A DNA stretch of 64,000 nucleotides from Microbacterium sp. Marseille-Q6648 (lineage in GTDB: Bacteria; Actinomycetota; Actinomycetes; Actinomycetales; Microbacteriaceae), in NCBI RefSeq assembly GCF_943181415.1, contig NZ_CALPBZ010000001.1, positions 186,001 through 250,000 of the forward strand, in the 5' to 3' direction. Every line of letters starts with the position of its first letter. Within the stretch, counting starts at the first letter, position 1. This document shows positions 25,663 to 33,771 of the stretch, in pieces. The translations under genes were made by a program, and so were the position numbers. Under the pieces are notes generated by a model. The model made no database searches, was not told the DNA's origin, and saw nothing but the letters and a program-made list of their open reading frames with translations.

Positions 25663-26278
25663 GAGCCGTCACTTGTGTCGGGTGCGGCTGCGGCGGGGTG
25701 TCATACGTGACGGCTCGCGTTGCGGCGTGCAGGGGGAGGGGCGGACAACCGGAGGATGCCGGTTCTGGCAGCCGCGGCATCCGTAGACCCTCCGAGCCGT
25801 CACTTGTGTCGGGTGCGGCTGCGGTGTGGTGACATACGTGACGGCTCGCGCCCTGGCGTCTCGTGCGGAGGGACCGGACACCCCAGAGGATGCCGGTTCT
25901 GGCAGCCGCGGCATCCGTAGACCCTTCGAGCCGTCACTTGTGTCGGGTGGGGCTGCGGTGGGGTGACATACGTGACGGCTCGCGCCCTGGCGTCCCGTGC
26001 GGAGGGACCGGACACCCCAGAGGATGCCGGGACTGGCAGCCGCGGCATCCGCAGACCCTCCGAGCCGTCACGTGTGTCGGGTGCGGGTGCCGCGGGGTGA
26101 CATACGTGACGGCTCGCGCCCTGACCTACCCGACACGCGCCCCGGCCCACGCGCCGGCCCCAGACACCCACAGGATGCCGCGACTCACACCCGCGGCATC
26201 CAGCCGACGCCACCCGACCCCAGCGAGCCGTCACTCGTGTCGGCGCGTCGCGCCCGAACCGGCCACACGTGACGGCTC
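25663..26278. repeat. 54-bp palindrome array D (5 units, 134-bp period)
   Basis: Units at 25663-25716, 25794-25847, 25928-25981, 26062-26115 and 26225-26278, all 54 bp. Starts are 131, 134, 134 and 163 bp apart. Right arms are mostly GACATACGTGACGGCTC. The 80-bp spacers are nearly identical to each other and contain a second hairpin, GGATGCCG-N12-GCGGCATCC. The last spacer is longer and more diverged. The array fills the 656-bp gap between the nuclease-fold gene and the convergent kinase gene. Confidence 0.92.
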
Positions 26279-26293
26279 GCGAACGCGAGCGTG

Positions 26294-28234
26294 TCAGCCG
26301 GAGGCGGTGATAAAGATGTAGACGCGGGTTCCGCGCACGACCATCTCGCCGGCAGCAGGGTCGGAGCCGGTCACCTGGGTGAGGGAGTTGGGGATGGCGG
26401 CCCAGAAGACGGCGTAGTCGACCTGGAATCCCTCGGCCTCGAGCGCGGCGATGGCCTCGTCGCGGGTCATGTCCACGACGTTCGGCACGGCGAACAGCGG
26501 GGGACCCGTAGACACGATGAGACGCACGGTGTCGCCGGGGCGCCAGCTCCCGCCGCCGTCGCGCTCGGCGATCCCGATCACACGGCCCGCGCCGATGGAC
26601 TCGCTGGTCTGTGCGATGACGTCGCCCGCCACCTCGAGTCCCGCGTTCTGCAGTTCGCTGCGCGCGGCGTCCTCGCTGTCGCCGACGACGTCGGGCACGG
26701 GACCGAGCGACACCCACAGGGTCGCCTCGTCGCCCTCGTTCGCGGTGCAGCCCTCGCCGCACGCGATGTCGTCCCCACCGGCGGCCGGATGGATGAGCAC
26801 GCCGAGCACGGTGCCGGGGGCCTCGCCGCGGAAGTACTTCGCCGTGTCTTCGCGAGGGGTGATGCCGTATTCGGTGAGCGCGCTGCGCGCCTCACCCTCG
26901 GAGCGACCCATGAGCCCCGCCACCTGCACCTCGGCGGGCCCGAGCGAGACGAACACGGTGACGGTGGTCTCTTTGTCGACGCGTGCGCCCGAAGCGGGCT
27001 CGCTCTCGATGATCCGACCCGCTTCGACCTCGAGGCTGCTGCGGCCCTCCTCCTCGGCGAGGAGCCCCTCGTCGGCGAGCACGGCCTGCGCCTCGGAGAA
27101 GCTGAGGCCCTCGACCTGCGGCACGGCGACCAGCGAACCGGGACCGGAGCCGAACCACCATCCCGACGCCCCGGCGAGACCTGCCAGCACCAGCACGAGC
27201 GCGACCAGCCACGCGCCCTTCGCCTGGCGCCGCCTGGTCGCGCGCCGAAGGCGGGTGGCGTTGTCGCCGTCGTCGACCGTGGCGATCGGGCCGGTCGGAG
27301 CGACCGGCATGACGGCCGTGAGCTCGTCGGTCGAACCGGTGTCGTGCGTGACGCTGGTGGTGCCGGTGCGGGTGACCTGCGGGGTGATGCCGAGCTCGCG
27401 CTCGATGTCGCGCAGCCGGTCGAGCATCTCCCGGGCGTCGGAGGGCCGCTCGTCGGGATTCTTCTCGGTGGACCACAGCACCAGCTCGTCGAGCTGCTCG
27501 GGCACTCCCGGGTTCTTCACGCTCGGGCGCGGCACCGAGTCGGTGGCGTGCTGGAACGCGATCTGCATCGGCTGCTCGCCCTTGTAGGGCTGTTCGCCGG
27601 TGAGCATCTCGTACAGCATGATGCCGAGCGCGTAGATGTCGCTGCGCGCGTCCGCGGTGCCGCGGGTGACCAGCTCGGGGGCGAGGTAGGCGATCGTTCC
27701 GAGCAGCTGGGATCCGGTGGCGGTGTTGGCCGTGGTGGCGCGCGCGAGCCCGAAGTCGCCGATCTTGACGCGGCCGTCCTCGGCCAGCAGCACGTTCTCG
27801 GGCTTGACGTCGCGGTGCACGATGCCTGCGCGGTGCGCGGCGGCGAGACCCGAGAGGACGGCATCCATGATCGTGATCGCCTGCGGCACCGAGAGGCGCC
27901 GCTGCTCGCGCAGCAGCTCGCGCAGCGTGATGCCGGGCAGGTACTCCATCACGAGGTAGGCGATCTCGCCGTCCTGGCCCTGGTCGAAGACGTTCACGAC
28001 ATGCGGGTCGGCCAGGCGGGCGGCGGCGCGCGCCTCTTGGATGAACCGGCTCTGGAAGACCGTGTCATCGCTCAGATGGCCGTGCATCACCTTCAGGGCG
28101 ATGCGCCGCTCGAGCCGCAGATCCGTAGCGACGTACACCGTCGCCATCCCGCCCCGGGCGATACGAGCGCGGACGCGATACCGGCCGTCGACCAGACGGC
28201 CGATCAGCGGGTCCGTCTGCTGGCTCGTGTTCAC
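26294..28234 (-). CDS. pknL: Ser/Thr protein kinase with PASTA domains (PknL-like)
   Basis: A 646-residue membrane kinase. Residues about 15-280 form the kinase: RIARGGMATVY, Lys48 in ALKVM, catalytic HRDVKPEN (140-147) and D160FG. A basic linker leads to one membrane helix (about 341-361). The outside part has four PASTA-like repeats (openings VPQVEGLSFSEAQ, VAGLMGRSEGEA, VPDVVGDSEDAA, VPNVVDMTRDEA). PASTA domains bind peptidoglycan or muropeptides. Neighbours support PknL: an Rv2175c-like gene, a known PknL substrate in mycobacteria, and a polyprenyl synthase lie close by. It follows the LysM gene on the same strand after 61 bp. Confidence 0.93.
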   Translation of the reverse strand: MNTSQQTDPLIGRLVDGRYRVRARIARGGMATVYVATDLRLERRIALKVMHGHLSDDTVFQSRFIQEARAAARLADPHVVNVFDQGQDGEIAYLVMEYLPGITLRELLREQRRLSVPQAITIMDAVLSGLAAAHRAGIVHRDVKPENVLLAEDGRVKIGDFGLARATTANTATGSQLLGTIAYLAPELVTRGTADARSDIYALGIMLYEMLTGEQPYKGEQPMQIAFQHATDSVPRPSVKNPGVPEQLDELVLWSTEKNPDERPSDAREMLDRLRDIERELGITPQVTRTGTTSVTHDTGSTDELTAVMPVAPTGPIATVDDGDNATRLRRATRRRQAKGAWLVALVLVLAGLAGASGWWFGSGPGSLVAVPQVEGLSFSEAQAVLADEGLLAEEEGRSSLEVEAGRIIESEPASGARVDKETTVTVFVSLGPAEVQVAGLMGRSEGEARSALTEYGITPREDTAKYFRGEAPGTVLGVLIHPAAGGDDIACGEGCTANEGDEATLWVSLGPVPDVVGDSEDAARSELQNAGLEVAGDVIAQTSESIGAGRVIGIAERDGGGSWRPGDTVRLIVSTGPPLFAVPNVVDMTRDEAIAALEAEGFQVDYAVFWAAIPNSLTQVTGSDPAAGEMVVRGTRVYIFITASG

Positions 28235-28295
28235 GCTCAGAGTCTACGGATGCCTGGCCGTGAGCCCGCGGAACGGCTCACCCCCTGGTGGTGCT

Positions 28296-29498
28296 TCACC
28301 CGAGAGCGGCGAGCCACTGGTACGAGGGCTTCTCCCACTTCGCATACCGCTTGGGGTACGCCGAGATCTGCACCGCCTGGGCGGCATCCGCGTAGGACAT
28401 GCTCTGCCACCCGGGGATGTCGAGGAGGCCGCGCGTGCGGGAGCCGTTCGGGTCGCTCGGTCCGCCGAAGAACGCCTTGATCGAGTACACGCGGTCGCGC
28501 ACCTGCGCCGCGGTGCCCCAGCCGCTGCTCGGTCGCTGCTGGAACAGCCCGAGCGAGTCGCGGTCGCCCCAGTCGAGGTTGCGGATCCATGACTCCTGCA
28601 TCGCGGTGCCGAGGGCGATGGCGATGCCGCGGTCGGGGACGCCGAGCTCGCGACCCACCTGGATGATGAGCCGCGCGTTGTCGACCTGCTCGGCATCGAG
28701 TCCGGCGATCGAGGCGACCGGGATGACGAGCTTCTGACCGGGGTAGATGATCGACGAGGTCGAGAGGCCGTTGGCGGCGAGCACGGCCGCGGTCGAGAGC
28801 TTGTAGCGAACGGCGATGGCGTAGATGGTGTCGCCGGCGCGGACGGTGTGGCTGCCCAGCGCCGTGGTCACCGCGGCGTTCGTCATGCCCGACGCAGCGG
28901 ACGCGGCCGGCGCGGGCTGGGGAGCGGACGCGGCTGCGGCGCCGGGGATCCGGAGCTTCTGGCCGGGGTAGATGATCGACGACCAGCCGAGGCCGTTCGC
29001 CGAGAAGACGGCGCCGACCGACACCTTGTGACGTGCGGCGATCGAGCTGATGGTGTCGCCCGCACGGACGGTGTGGGTGGTCGCGGCCGGGGCGGCGGGC
29101 TTGGGTGCGGCTGCCGCGGCGGGCGCGGCGGCACCACCGCTCAGCTTCAGCACCTGCCCGGGGTAGATGACCGACTTCCAGGTAAGTCCGTTGAGGCTGA
29201 GGACGTCCTGCGTGCGCAGACCGTGCCGTGCGGCGATGGTGCTCACGGTGTCCCCGGGCCGCACCTTGTAGGTGCGCGGGGCGGATGCTGCGGCCACCGG
29301 CGCCGCAGCGGGCGCGGTCGTGGGTGCGGTGAACACGCCGCCGGCTCCGCGCTGCATGCGATCCGACGCGGGGGCGGGCTCGACGGCCACCGCGGCGGGC
29401 GCGGCGGTCAGCGCCAGCGCGATCGAGCCGGCGACCACCGCCGGAAGTCCCGCGGACACGGTCGCCGGAATGCGGCCTCGTCGGATGTCACGTCGCAC
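28296..29498 (-). CDS. Secreted LysM (x3) protein with C-terminal lysozyme-like region
   Basis: A 400-residue protein from GTG 29498, preceded by GAGGGGG. A signal peptide ends near residue 38 (AAPAAVA). Three LysM domains lie at about 76-119, 141-184 and 216-260, each with the R-GDT--IA pattern and IYPGQ-L end, separated by Ala/Pro linkers. The last 135 residues (ALGTAMQESWIRNLDWGDRDSLGLFQQRP) resemble a transglycosylase or lysozyme-like fold; the Glu of MQES could be catalytic. It probably binds and remodels peptidoglycan outside the membrane. The kinase with PASTA domains follows directly, fitting a shared cell-wall role. Confidence 0.88.
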   Translation of the reverse strand: MRRDIRRGRIPATVSAGLPAVVAGSIALALTAAPAAVAVEPAPASDRMQRGAGGVFTAPTTAPAAAPVAAASAPRTYKVRPGDTVSTIAARHGLRTQDVLSLNGLTWKSVIYPGQVLKLSGGAAAPAAAAAPKPAAPAATTHTVRAGDTISSIAARHKVSVGAVFSANGLGWSSIIYPGQKLRIPGAAAASAPQPAPAASAASGMTNAAVTTALGSHTVRAGDTIYAIAVRYKLSTAAVLAANGLSTSSIIYPGQKLVIPVASIAGLDAEQVDNARLIIQVGRELGVPDRGIAIALGTAMQESWIRNLDWGDRDSLGLFQQRPSSGWGTAAQVRDRVYSIKAFFGGPSDPNGSRTRGLLDIPGWQSMSYADAAQAVQISAYPKRYAKWEKPSYQWLAALG

Positions 29499-29528
29499 AG
29501 TGCCCCCTCGGGTGGATTGAGAAGAACC

Positions 29529-29560
29529 GTGTCACGTATGTGTACAGGTGTCAACACGTG
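29529..29560 (-). promoter_or_regulatory. Candidate promoter region of the LysM gene
   Basis: Read on the minus strand there is a consensus -35 box TTGACA (in ACGTGTTGACACC), followed by GTACACATACGTGACAC, rich in GTG/CAC half-palindromes. No clear TANNNT box at 17 bp spacing was found, so the -10 element is uncertain. The region also serves the divergent Rv2175c-like gene. Confidence 0.35.
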
Positions 29561-29647
29561 CTACCCACTGGGGCTGGTGTGACTGCTGTGACGAAAGTGA
29601 TGTCGACAGGCGATGATGAGGTCTCGCAGAAGTGGAATAGTGGCAGG

Positions 29648-29998
29648 GTGAACGCTGAATCCGCGCCTCGCATCGAAACCACCTGGCTCTCGCTTCCCGA
29701 ACTCGTCGACATCCTCGGCGAGCCGCTCGGGCGCGTCCGGAAGCTCCTCGACGAGCACTACCTGATCGGGTCGCGCCGCGACGGCGCGGTGAAGGTGCCC
29801 GCGGTCTTCCTCAAGGACGACCGGCCACTGTCGTCACTGCGGGGGACCGTCATCGTTCTGCACGATGCGGGCTTCAGCGACGACGAGGCGATCGACTGGC
29901 TGCTGACCGCTGATGAGACCATCGGCGTCGCCCCGATCGAGGCGCTGCAGGCGGGTCGCAAGAGCGAAGTGCGCCGCGTGGCGCGCACGCTGGCCTGA
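29648..29998 (+). CDS. Rv2175c-like DNA-binding protein
   Basis: A 116-residue protein from GTG 29648; an ATG at 29600 in the same frame is possible. The pattern WLSLPELVDILGEPLGRVRKLLDEHYLIGSRRDGAVKVPAVFL is a winged helix-turn-helix, and the rest (LRGTVIVLHDAGFSDDEAIDWLLT, APIEALQAGRKSEVRRVA) matches the Rv2175c family. In Mycobacterium tuberculosis this protein binds DNA and is phosphorylated by PknL. The PknL-like kinase lies 1.4 kb away on the other strand, so a functional pair is likely here too. Confidence 0.82.
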   Translation: MNAESAPRIETTWLSLPELVDILGEPLGRVRKLLDEHYLIGSRRDGAVKVPAVFLKDDRPLSSLRGTVIVLHDAGFSDDEAIDWLLTADETIGVAPIEALQAGRKSEVRRVARTLA

Positions 29999-30010
29999 CC
30001 CGACGTCAGC

Positions 30011-31105
30011 TCAGGTGACCCGCACGGTCGCCGCGCGCAGCAGGTCCCGCAGCCGGCCGACGGCGGCGTTCTCGAGCCGCGCGCCGGCGAGTGCGCGATC
30101 GGCCTCGCGCGCGAAGTCGGTGATGAGCGTCTCGACGCGCTCGAGCGCCCCGGTGTCGATGATCGTCTGCTGCAGCGACGCCACCTGACCCGCCTCGAGC
30201 GTCGGATCGCCGAGCATCTCGTCCATGATCCGCCGGGCGGGAAGCGGAAGGCGCTCGCGGGCGTAGGCGATCAGCACCGTCCGCTTCCCCTCGCGCAGGT
30301 CGTCGCCCGAGGGCTTGCCGGTCTCGCTGGCATCGCCGAAGACGCCGAGCACGTCGTCACGCAGCTGGAAGGCCATGCCGAGCGGGTGCCCGAAGCGCGC
30401 GAGGGCATCCGCCTGCGCGTCGTCCGCGCCCGCCAGCGCGGCTCCGATGGCGAGGGGCTGCTGCACGCTGTAGCGCGCGGATTTCAGCGACGCCACGCGC
30501 AGCGCGCGCTCGGCGTGCCGCTCGTCGGGCTCGCTCACGAACGCCGACTCCTCGGCGATGTCGAGGAACTGGCCGATCGTCACCTCCTGGCGCATGACCG
30601 TGTACTCGCTGCGCGCCGCGCGGGTCGTCCCGGGGGGAGCCGTCGCCAGCCCCTCGTCGAGCAGGTCGGCGCTCCACGCCACGAGGAGGTCGCCGAGCAG
30701 GATCGCGCCCGACCTGCCGAAAGAGTCCGGGTCGCCGGTCCACCCGGCTGCCCGGTGGGCGGACTCGAGGGAGCGGTGGGCTGCGGGCCGCCCTCGCCGG
30801 GTGTCGGAGTTGTCGATGATGTCGTCGTGGACGAGCGCGGCCGCGTGGAAGATCTCGAGGGCGGCCGCCGCCGCGAGGACGTCCTCGCTCGGTTCGGGCG
30901 CTGCGCCACCCGCGCCGGCGACGGCCTGCCATCCCGCGAGGCAGAAACGGCCGCGCAGGCGCTTGCCCCCGCTGAGCGCGGTCGCCGCGGCGTCGATCAG
31001 GAGTCGGGCCTCGTCGCCCAGACCCGCCGTGGCCTCCCGCTGTGCGGCCACGAACGTGTCCAGTCGCTGGGAAATCGCTTGAATCGGGTCGTGGGAGGGG
31101 CGCAC
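30011..31105 (-). CDS. Polyprenyl diphosphate synthase
   Basis: A 364-residue isoprenyl synthase from GTG 31105. The first Asp-rich motif is D94D-II-D98 in VHDDIIDNSD, and the second is LRDDVLGVFGD. GGKRLRGRF near residue 47 binds the diphosphate. It condenses isopentenyl diphosphate with allylic diphosphates; the product chain length (geranylgeranyl or longer, for quinones or carotenoids) cannot be fixed by eye. It converges with the Rv2175c-like gene (12 bp apart). Its promoter has a -10 box 6 bp before the start codon. Confidence 0.92.
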   Translation of the reverse strand: MRPSHDPIQAISQRLDTFVAAQREATAGLGDEARLLIDAAATALSGGKRLRGRFCLAGWQAVAGAGGAAPEPSEDVLAAAAALEIFHAAALVHDDIIDNSDTRRGRPAAHRSLESAHRAAGWTGDPDSFGRSGAILLGDLLVAWSADLLDEGLATAPPGTTRAARSEYTVMRQEVTIGQFLDIAEESAFVSEPDERHAERALRVASLKSARYSVQQPLAIGAALAGADDAQADALARFGHPLGMAFQLRDDVLGVFGDASETGKPSGDDLREGKRTVLIAYARERLPLPARRIMDEMLGDPTLEAGQVASLQQTIIDTGALERVETLITDFAREADRALAGARLENAAVGRLRDLLRAATVRVT

Positions 31106-31111
31106 GGGCCT

Positions 31112-31117
31112 AGCCTA
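31112..31117 (-). promoter_or_regulatory. -10 box TAGGCT for the polyprenyl synthase, leaderless arrangement
   Basis: On the minus strand TAGGCT is followed by 6 bp and the GTG start at 31105, so the transcript is expected to begin at the start codon. Confidence 0.55.
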
Positions 31118-31134
31118 GTGATCAGACGCACGCG

Positions 31135-31140
31135 TAGAAT
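31135..31140 (+). promoter_or_regulatory. -10 box TAGAAT for the DUF3040 gene
   Basis: TAGAAT, 32 bp before the ATG at 31173, predicts a leader of about 26 nt that holds a GAGGGGG ribosome site. Confidence 0.5.
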
Positions 31141-31172
31141 CGTGCGATATCCGAGCACTTAGAGGGGGACGC

Positions 31173-31544
31173 ATGCCACTCTCCGAACAGGAGCAGCGCC
31201 TGCTCGATGAGATGGAACGCCATCTCATGCACAACGACGCCGACGTCGTCACCGCGCCTCGCGACGGTCGCAGCCTGAGCTACCGCAACATCGTCTACGG
31301 CACGATCCTCGTGCTGCTGGGGCTCGGCGGTCTGCTGGTGGGCGTGTCCGTTCCGCTCATCGTCGTCGGCGTCATCGGCTTCATCGTGATGCTGGCCGGC
31401 GTCGTCCTCGCCGTCACCCCGAGCCGGAATCCGCTGAAGGCCGTCCCCTCCGACAGCGCCCGCCCGGCTCGAGCTCCCTCCCCGCGCTCCTCGTTCATGG
31501 ACCGCATGAACGACCGGTGGGACCGTCGCCAAGAAGAGCGCTGA
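31173..31544 (+). CDS. DUF3040 membrane protein
   Basis: A 123-residue protein. It opens MPLSEQEQRLLDEMERHL, the signature of DUF3040, followed by two membrane helices (IVYGTILVLLGLGGLLVGVSV and IVVGVIGFIVMLAGVVLAV) and a basic C-terminal tail. The family is confined to actinobacteria and usually sits just upstream of mraZ, as here. Its role is unknown; the position suggests a link with wall synthesis or division. A strong terminator separates it from the mraZ operon. Confidence 0.9.
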   Translation: MPLSEQEQRLLDEMERHLMHNDADVVTAPRDGRSLSYRNIVYGTILVLLGLGGLLVGVSVPLIVVGVIGFIVMLAGVVLAVTPSRNPLKAVPSDSARPARAPSPRSSFMDRMNDRWDRRQEER

Positions 31545-31563
31545 CCCGCCCGCCCACCCCTCG

Positions 31564-31594
31564 AAAAGCACCGACCTCCGGGTCGGTGCTTTTT
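31564..31594 (+). terminator. Rho-independent terminator before the dcw cluster
   Basis: Stem AAAAGCACCGACC / GGTCGGTGCTTTT with a TCCG tetraloop and a run of five T at the end. This is the most canonical terminator in the window. It isolates the DUF3040 gene from mraZ. Confidence 0.92.
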
Positions 31595-31640
31595 GTGCCC
31601 GGGGAGCGTGGGGGAGAATTCCTCATCACAGGGGTGTTTA

Positions 31641-31670
31641 AGTGGAGGAAAGTGGAGTAAAGTGGCGTCA
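31641..31670 (+). promoter_or_regulatory. MraZ-binding direct repeats
   Basis: Three direct repeats of AGTGG(A/C)G at 31641, 31651 and 31661, an exact 10-bp period. Each has the form TGGNG with 5-nt spacing, like the repeated TGGGN boxes bound by MraZ in other bacteria. They lie 36-65 bp before the mraZ start, so MraZ probably controls its own operon here. Confidence 0.8.
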
Positions 31671-31705
31671 AGCCGTCGGGGGGCGGAGGAGAGGGGGGAG
31701 CCGAC

Positions 31706-32137
31706 ATGCTGCTCGGTACCCACACTCCGAAGCTCGACGACAAGGGCCGGGTCATCCTGCCCTCGAAGTTCCGTGACGATCTGGGCGGCGGCGTGGTGGT
31801 GACCCGCGGTCAGGATCGCTGCCTCTACGTCTTCAGCACGGAGGAGTTCGAAAGAGTGCACGAGCGCATCCGCGAAGCTCCGCTGGCCAACAAGCAGGCC
31901 CGCGACTTCCTGCGGATGTTCCTCTCGGGAGCAAGCGCCGAGAAGCCCGACAGCCAGAACCGCATCACCATCCCCCCGCCGCTGCGCGCCTACGCCGGGC
32001 TCGAGAAGGAGCTCGTCGTGACGGGTGTGGGGGCACACGCCGAGATCTGGAACACCGACGCGTGGAACGCCTACGCGGAGAGCAACGAAGAGACGTACGC
32101 CGAGCTGGAGCAGGAGGTGATCCCGGGCCTGTTCTGA
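31706..32137 (+). CDS. mraZ: Transcriptional regulator MraZ
   Basis: A 143-residue protein with two MraZ/AbrB-type repeats: [25 protein letters not shown] and later [25 protein letters not shown]. MraZ forms a ring and binds direct repeats in its own promoter; three such boxes are present just upstream. It is the first gene of the dcw cluster, which continues on the same strand for about 18 kb. Confidence 0.96.
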   Translation: MLLGTHTPKLDDKGRVILPSKFRDDLGGGVVVTRGQDRCLYVFSTEEFERVHERIREAPLANKQARDFLRMFLSGASAEKPDSQNRITIPPPLRAYAGLEKELVVTGVGAHAEIWNTDAWNAYAESNEETYAELEQEVIPGLF

Positions 32138-32238
32138 GCCCTCGATCCTGACTCCCAGCCGCTCCCGCCCTGTCGCACTTCCCCGGCGCCAGGTCCGAGC
32201 GGATGGGGATCAGGGTCTAGGGACAAGGCCCCGCCATC

Positions 32239-33192
32239 ATGAGCCTCCGCGATATCCACACCCCGGTCCTCCTCGAGCGCTGCGTCGAACTCCTCGCCCC
32301 TGCGCTGGAGCGCCCCGGCGCCGTCTTCGTCGATGCCACGCTCGGCATGGGCGGTCACTCCGAGGCATTCCTCGAGCGGTTCCCCGGCATCCACCTCATC
32401 GGTCTCGATCGCGACCAGGACGCCCTGCGGATCGCGGGCGAGCGCCTGGCGCGTTTCGGCGACCGGGTCACGCTGGTCCACACGGTCTACGACGGCATCG
32501 CCGAGGCGGTGACCGGCGCCGGGTTCGACGCGGCCGACGGCATCCTCTTCGACCTGGGCGTCTCGTCCCTTCAGCTCGACGTCGCCGATCGGGGATTCGC
32601 GTACTCGCAGGACGCCCCACTCGACATGCGCATGGACCAGTCGGCCGGCACGACGGCGGCCGACATCCTCGCCACCTACGGCGAGGGCGACCTGCGTCGC
32701 ATCTTCGAGCGCTACGGCGAAGAGAAGCTCGCCGGCCGCTACGCGCGGGCGATCATCGCCGCCCGCGCCCAGGCGCCCGTCGACCGTTCGGGTCGCCTGG
32801 TCGAGATCCTCATCGCGGCGACCCCGTACGTCGCGCAGCGCTCCGGGCACCCCGCCAAGCGGGTCTTCCAGGCGCTGCGCATCGAGGTCAACCGCGAGCT
32901 CGCGGTTCTGGAGCGCGCGGTGCCGGCGGCCCTCGACATCCTGCCGGTGGGCGGGCGCATCGTCGTGCTGTCGTACCAATCCCTCGAGGACCGTCTGGTC
33001 AAGCGCGAACTCGCGGATGCCGTGAAGTCCACCGCGCCCGCGGGTCTGCCCGTCGAGCTTCCCGAACACGCTCCCCGGTTCCGCCTGCTCGTCAAGGGCG
33101 CCGAGCTGGCGAGCGAAGAAGAACGCGCACGCAACCCGCGTGCGACCCCCGTGCGGCTGCGCGCCGCCGAGCGAGTGAGGACGTCGTCATGA
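32239..33192 (+). CDS. rsmH: 16S rRNA (cytosine1402-N4)-methyltransferase
   Basis: A 317-residue protein with the AdoMet-binding motif [19 protein letters not shown], the [10 protein letters not shown] segment (GVSS-QLD is diagnostic of RsmH/MraW) and the C-terminal [17 protein letters not shown]. It methylates C1402 in the decoding centre of 16S rRNA. It begins 101 bp after mraZ and its stop overlaps the ftsL start by 4 bp (ATGA). Confidence 0.96.
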   Translation: MSLRDIHTPVLLERCVELLAPALERPGAVFVDATLGMGGHSEAFLERFPGIHLIGLDRDQDALRIAGERLARFGDRVTLVHTVYDGIAEAVTGAGFDAADGILFDLGVSSLQLDVADRGFAYSQDAPLDMRMDQSAGTTAADILATYGEGDLRRIFERYGEEKLAGRYARAIIAARAQAPVDRSGRLVEILIAATPYVAQRSGHPAKRVFQALRIEVNRELAVLERAVPAALDILPVGGRIVVLSYQSLEDRLVKRELADAVKSTAPAGLPVELPEHAPRFRLLVKGAELASEEERARNPRATPVRLRAAERVRTSS

Positions 33193-33767
33193 GCACGATC
33201 GCCACAGCGGCCACGCTCGCACCCCAGCGGACGACGTCCCCGGGCCGGCGGCTCCACGTCGTCGCGGAGCCCCTGCCGCGGCGCCGGCCCCGGCTGGCGT
33301 ACGGCATCATCGCGGTCCTCGGCGCGGTGGGGATCGCGATCGCGCAGATGTCGCTGTCGATCCTCACCACGCAGTCCTCCTACGAGATGTCGGCGCTCAC
33401 CCAGCAGCAGCGAGAGCTGGACTGGCAGGCGCAGATCCTCTACGACGAGGTGGCGGGGCTCAGCTCGCCGCAGTACCTCGCGGCGAACGCCACCGCGCTG
33501 GGCATGGTGATCGAGGAGTCGCCCAACTACCTGCGCCTGAGCGACGGCAAGATCCTCGGGGTCTCCGAGGCCGCAGAGGGCCGCGCCTCGGTCAACGCCC
33601 TCGGCCGTGCCTCGGTGCCCAACGCGCTCCTCGCCGAGACGCCGCTGGTGACCGACCCGGGCGCCACGATGGCCGGAGACGCCGACGGCGCAGCGACCCC
33701 GGGGGCCGGGCCGACCGACACGCCGCCGCCCTTGACCGACGGCCTGCCCACTCCGAGCACACACTGA
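33189..33767 (+). CDS. ftsL: Cell division protein FtsL-like
   Basis: A 192-residue protein with one membrane helix (about 38-60: [26 protein letters not shown]) after a basic cytoplasmic tail. A short heptad-like segment follows ([40 protein letters not shown]), typical of FtsL. The C-terminal Ala/Thr/Pro-rich tail is low-complexity. FtsL joins FtsQ and FtsB in the division complex and activates FtsI/FtsW. The assignment rests on topology and position between rsmH and ftsI. Confidence 0.85.
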   Translation: MSTIATAATLAPQRTTSPGRRLHVVAEPLPRRRPRLAYGIIAVLGAVGIAIAQMSLSILTTQSSYEMSALTQQQRELDWQAQILYDEVAGLSSPQYLAANATALGMVIEESPNYLRLSDGKILGVSEAAEGRASVNALGRASVPNALLAETPLVTDPGATMAGDADGAATPGAGPTDTPPPLTDGLPTPSTH

Positions 33768-33771
33768 CCTC

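Noticed and set aside
5710-26278. The palindrome arrays as CRISPR loci
   Set aside because: Repeats are long palindromes with variable loops, spacers within an array are copies of one another rather than unique, and no cas genes are present.
5710-26278. The 54-bp palindromes as ordinary intrinsic terminators
   Set aside because: No T-tract follows any unit on either strand, and several copies in a row are not needed for termination. One array lies between genes of the same direction.
25800-26762. Minus-strand frame running through array D into the kinase region
   Set aside because: Its protein repeats simply reflect the DNA repeats, and the rest is antisense to the kinase gene.
29499-29647. 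A cyclic di-AMP riboswitch before the LysM gene
   Set aside because: Such riboswitches often precede actinobacterial wall hydrolase genes, but the leader here is short and lacks the conserved structure.
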